Below are positions 63,931 to 64,000 of a DNA stretch of 64,000 nt, piece after piece. A program made the position numbers and the translations under genes. Within the stretch, counting starts at the first letter, position 1, and every line of letters begins with the position of its first letter. Origin of the DNA: Paragemmobacter straminiformis (lineage in GTDB: Bacteria > Pseudomonadota > Alphaproteobacteria > Rhodobacterales > Rhodobacteraceae); contig NZ_JACLQD010000004.1 in assembly GCF_014243445.1 (NCBI RefSeq), forward strand, positions 62,001-126,000. The letters are read 5' to 3'. The notes under the pieces are model-generated. The model saw only the letters and a list, made by a program, of their open reading frames with translations, searched no databases and was not told where the DNA came from.

Positions 63931-64000
63931 ATGGGATATGATGTTTTCGTTGTGGGCGGCGGGCCTTCGGGGGCAATCGCGGCCGAAGATCTTGCCCGTG
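63931..64000 (+). CDS. bchP: Geranylgeranyl reductase BchP (partial)
   Basis: Only 23 codons are present: MGYDVFVVGGGPSGAIAAED, an FAD-binding GxGxxG start. Position after bchG and the PucC-family gene identifies it as bchP, which reduces the geranylgeranyl tail to phytyl. The gene runs off the right edge. Confidence 0.85.
   Translation, partial: MGYDVFVVGGGPSGAIAAEDLAR

Overview
The window is GC-rich alphaproteobacterial DNA. It holds a purple-bacterial photosynthesis gene cluster whose gene order (puh, lhaA, bchMLHBNF, ppaA, ppsR, bchEJG, bchP) matches phototrophic Rhodobacter-type Rhodobacteraceae. A smo/mtl polyol operon and a urt/ure urea locus fit the same family. The genus cannot be named from this sequence. 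I see no rRNA, tRNA, CRISPR array, IS element or phage gene.

Region 1 (1-16.5 kb) is an unassigned sugar-catabolic locus. It has a UxaA-type dehydratase fragment at the left edge, a GntR/FCD regulator, a TIM-barrel isomerase-like protein, a lactonase-type amidohydrolase, an aldo/keto reductase, a BtpA/SgcQ-like protein, an M42 peptidase-like protein, an FGGY kinase, a creatininase-family protein, two RbsD/FucU mutarotases, an ABC sugar importer and a ribokinase-like kinase. A 12-bp palindrome, CTAACATGTTAG, or a 1-2 base variant of it, occurs at four promoters across this locus, including that of the GntR gene, and probably defines its regulon. An Abi-like HEPN gene lies between the permease genes and the binding-protein gene. 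The ribokinase gene is followed by a 56-base poly(C) tract.

Region 2 (16.8-27.6 kb) is a sorbitol/mannitol operon: HAD phosphatase, SorC-type regulator, smoEFGK importer, smoS, a second tandem smoS-like dehydrogenase, mtlK, and an amidase. Two strong hairpins separate smoE from smoF.

Region 3 (27.9-40.1 kb) couples urease to urea import. It contains ureD, ureA, a 52-residue His-rich membrane miniprotein, ureB, ureC, an opposite-strand hypothetical gene, and ureE, ureF, ureG. The high-affinity urea transporter urtABCDE follows.

Region 4 (40.4-64 kb) is the photosynthesis cluster. A leftward run from bchF to cycA carries the dark-operative protochlorophyllide reductase (bchLNB), Mg-chelatase H subunit, bchM, assembly factor lhaA, reaction-centre puhA, assembly genes puhBCE, the aerobic cyclase acsF with a probable bciE, hemA (5-aminolevulinate synthase) and cytochrome c2. 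To the right lie the regulators ppaA and ppsR, the anaerobic cyclase bchE, bchJ, bchG, a PucC-family transporter and the start of bchP. TGT-N12-ACA PpsR sites precede bchF, bchE and (twice) bchG. Having both acsF and bchE suggests bacteriochlorophyll can be made with or without oxygen.

A family of composite intergenic repeats (arms close to CCCCCCGAGGATATTT plus a GGGGGGC-N5-GCCCCCC hairpin) closes six rightward operons. A closely related 30-base element is embedded in frame inside bchB.
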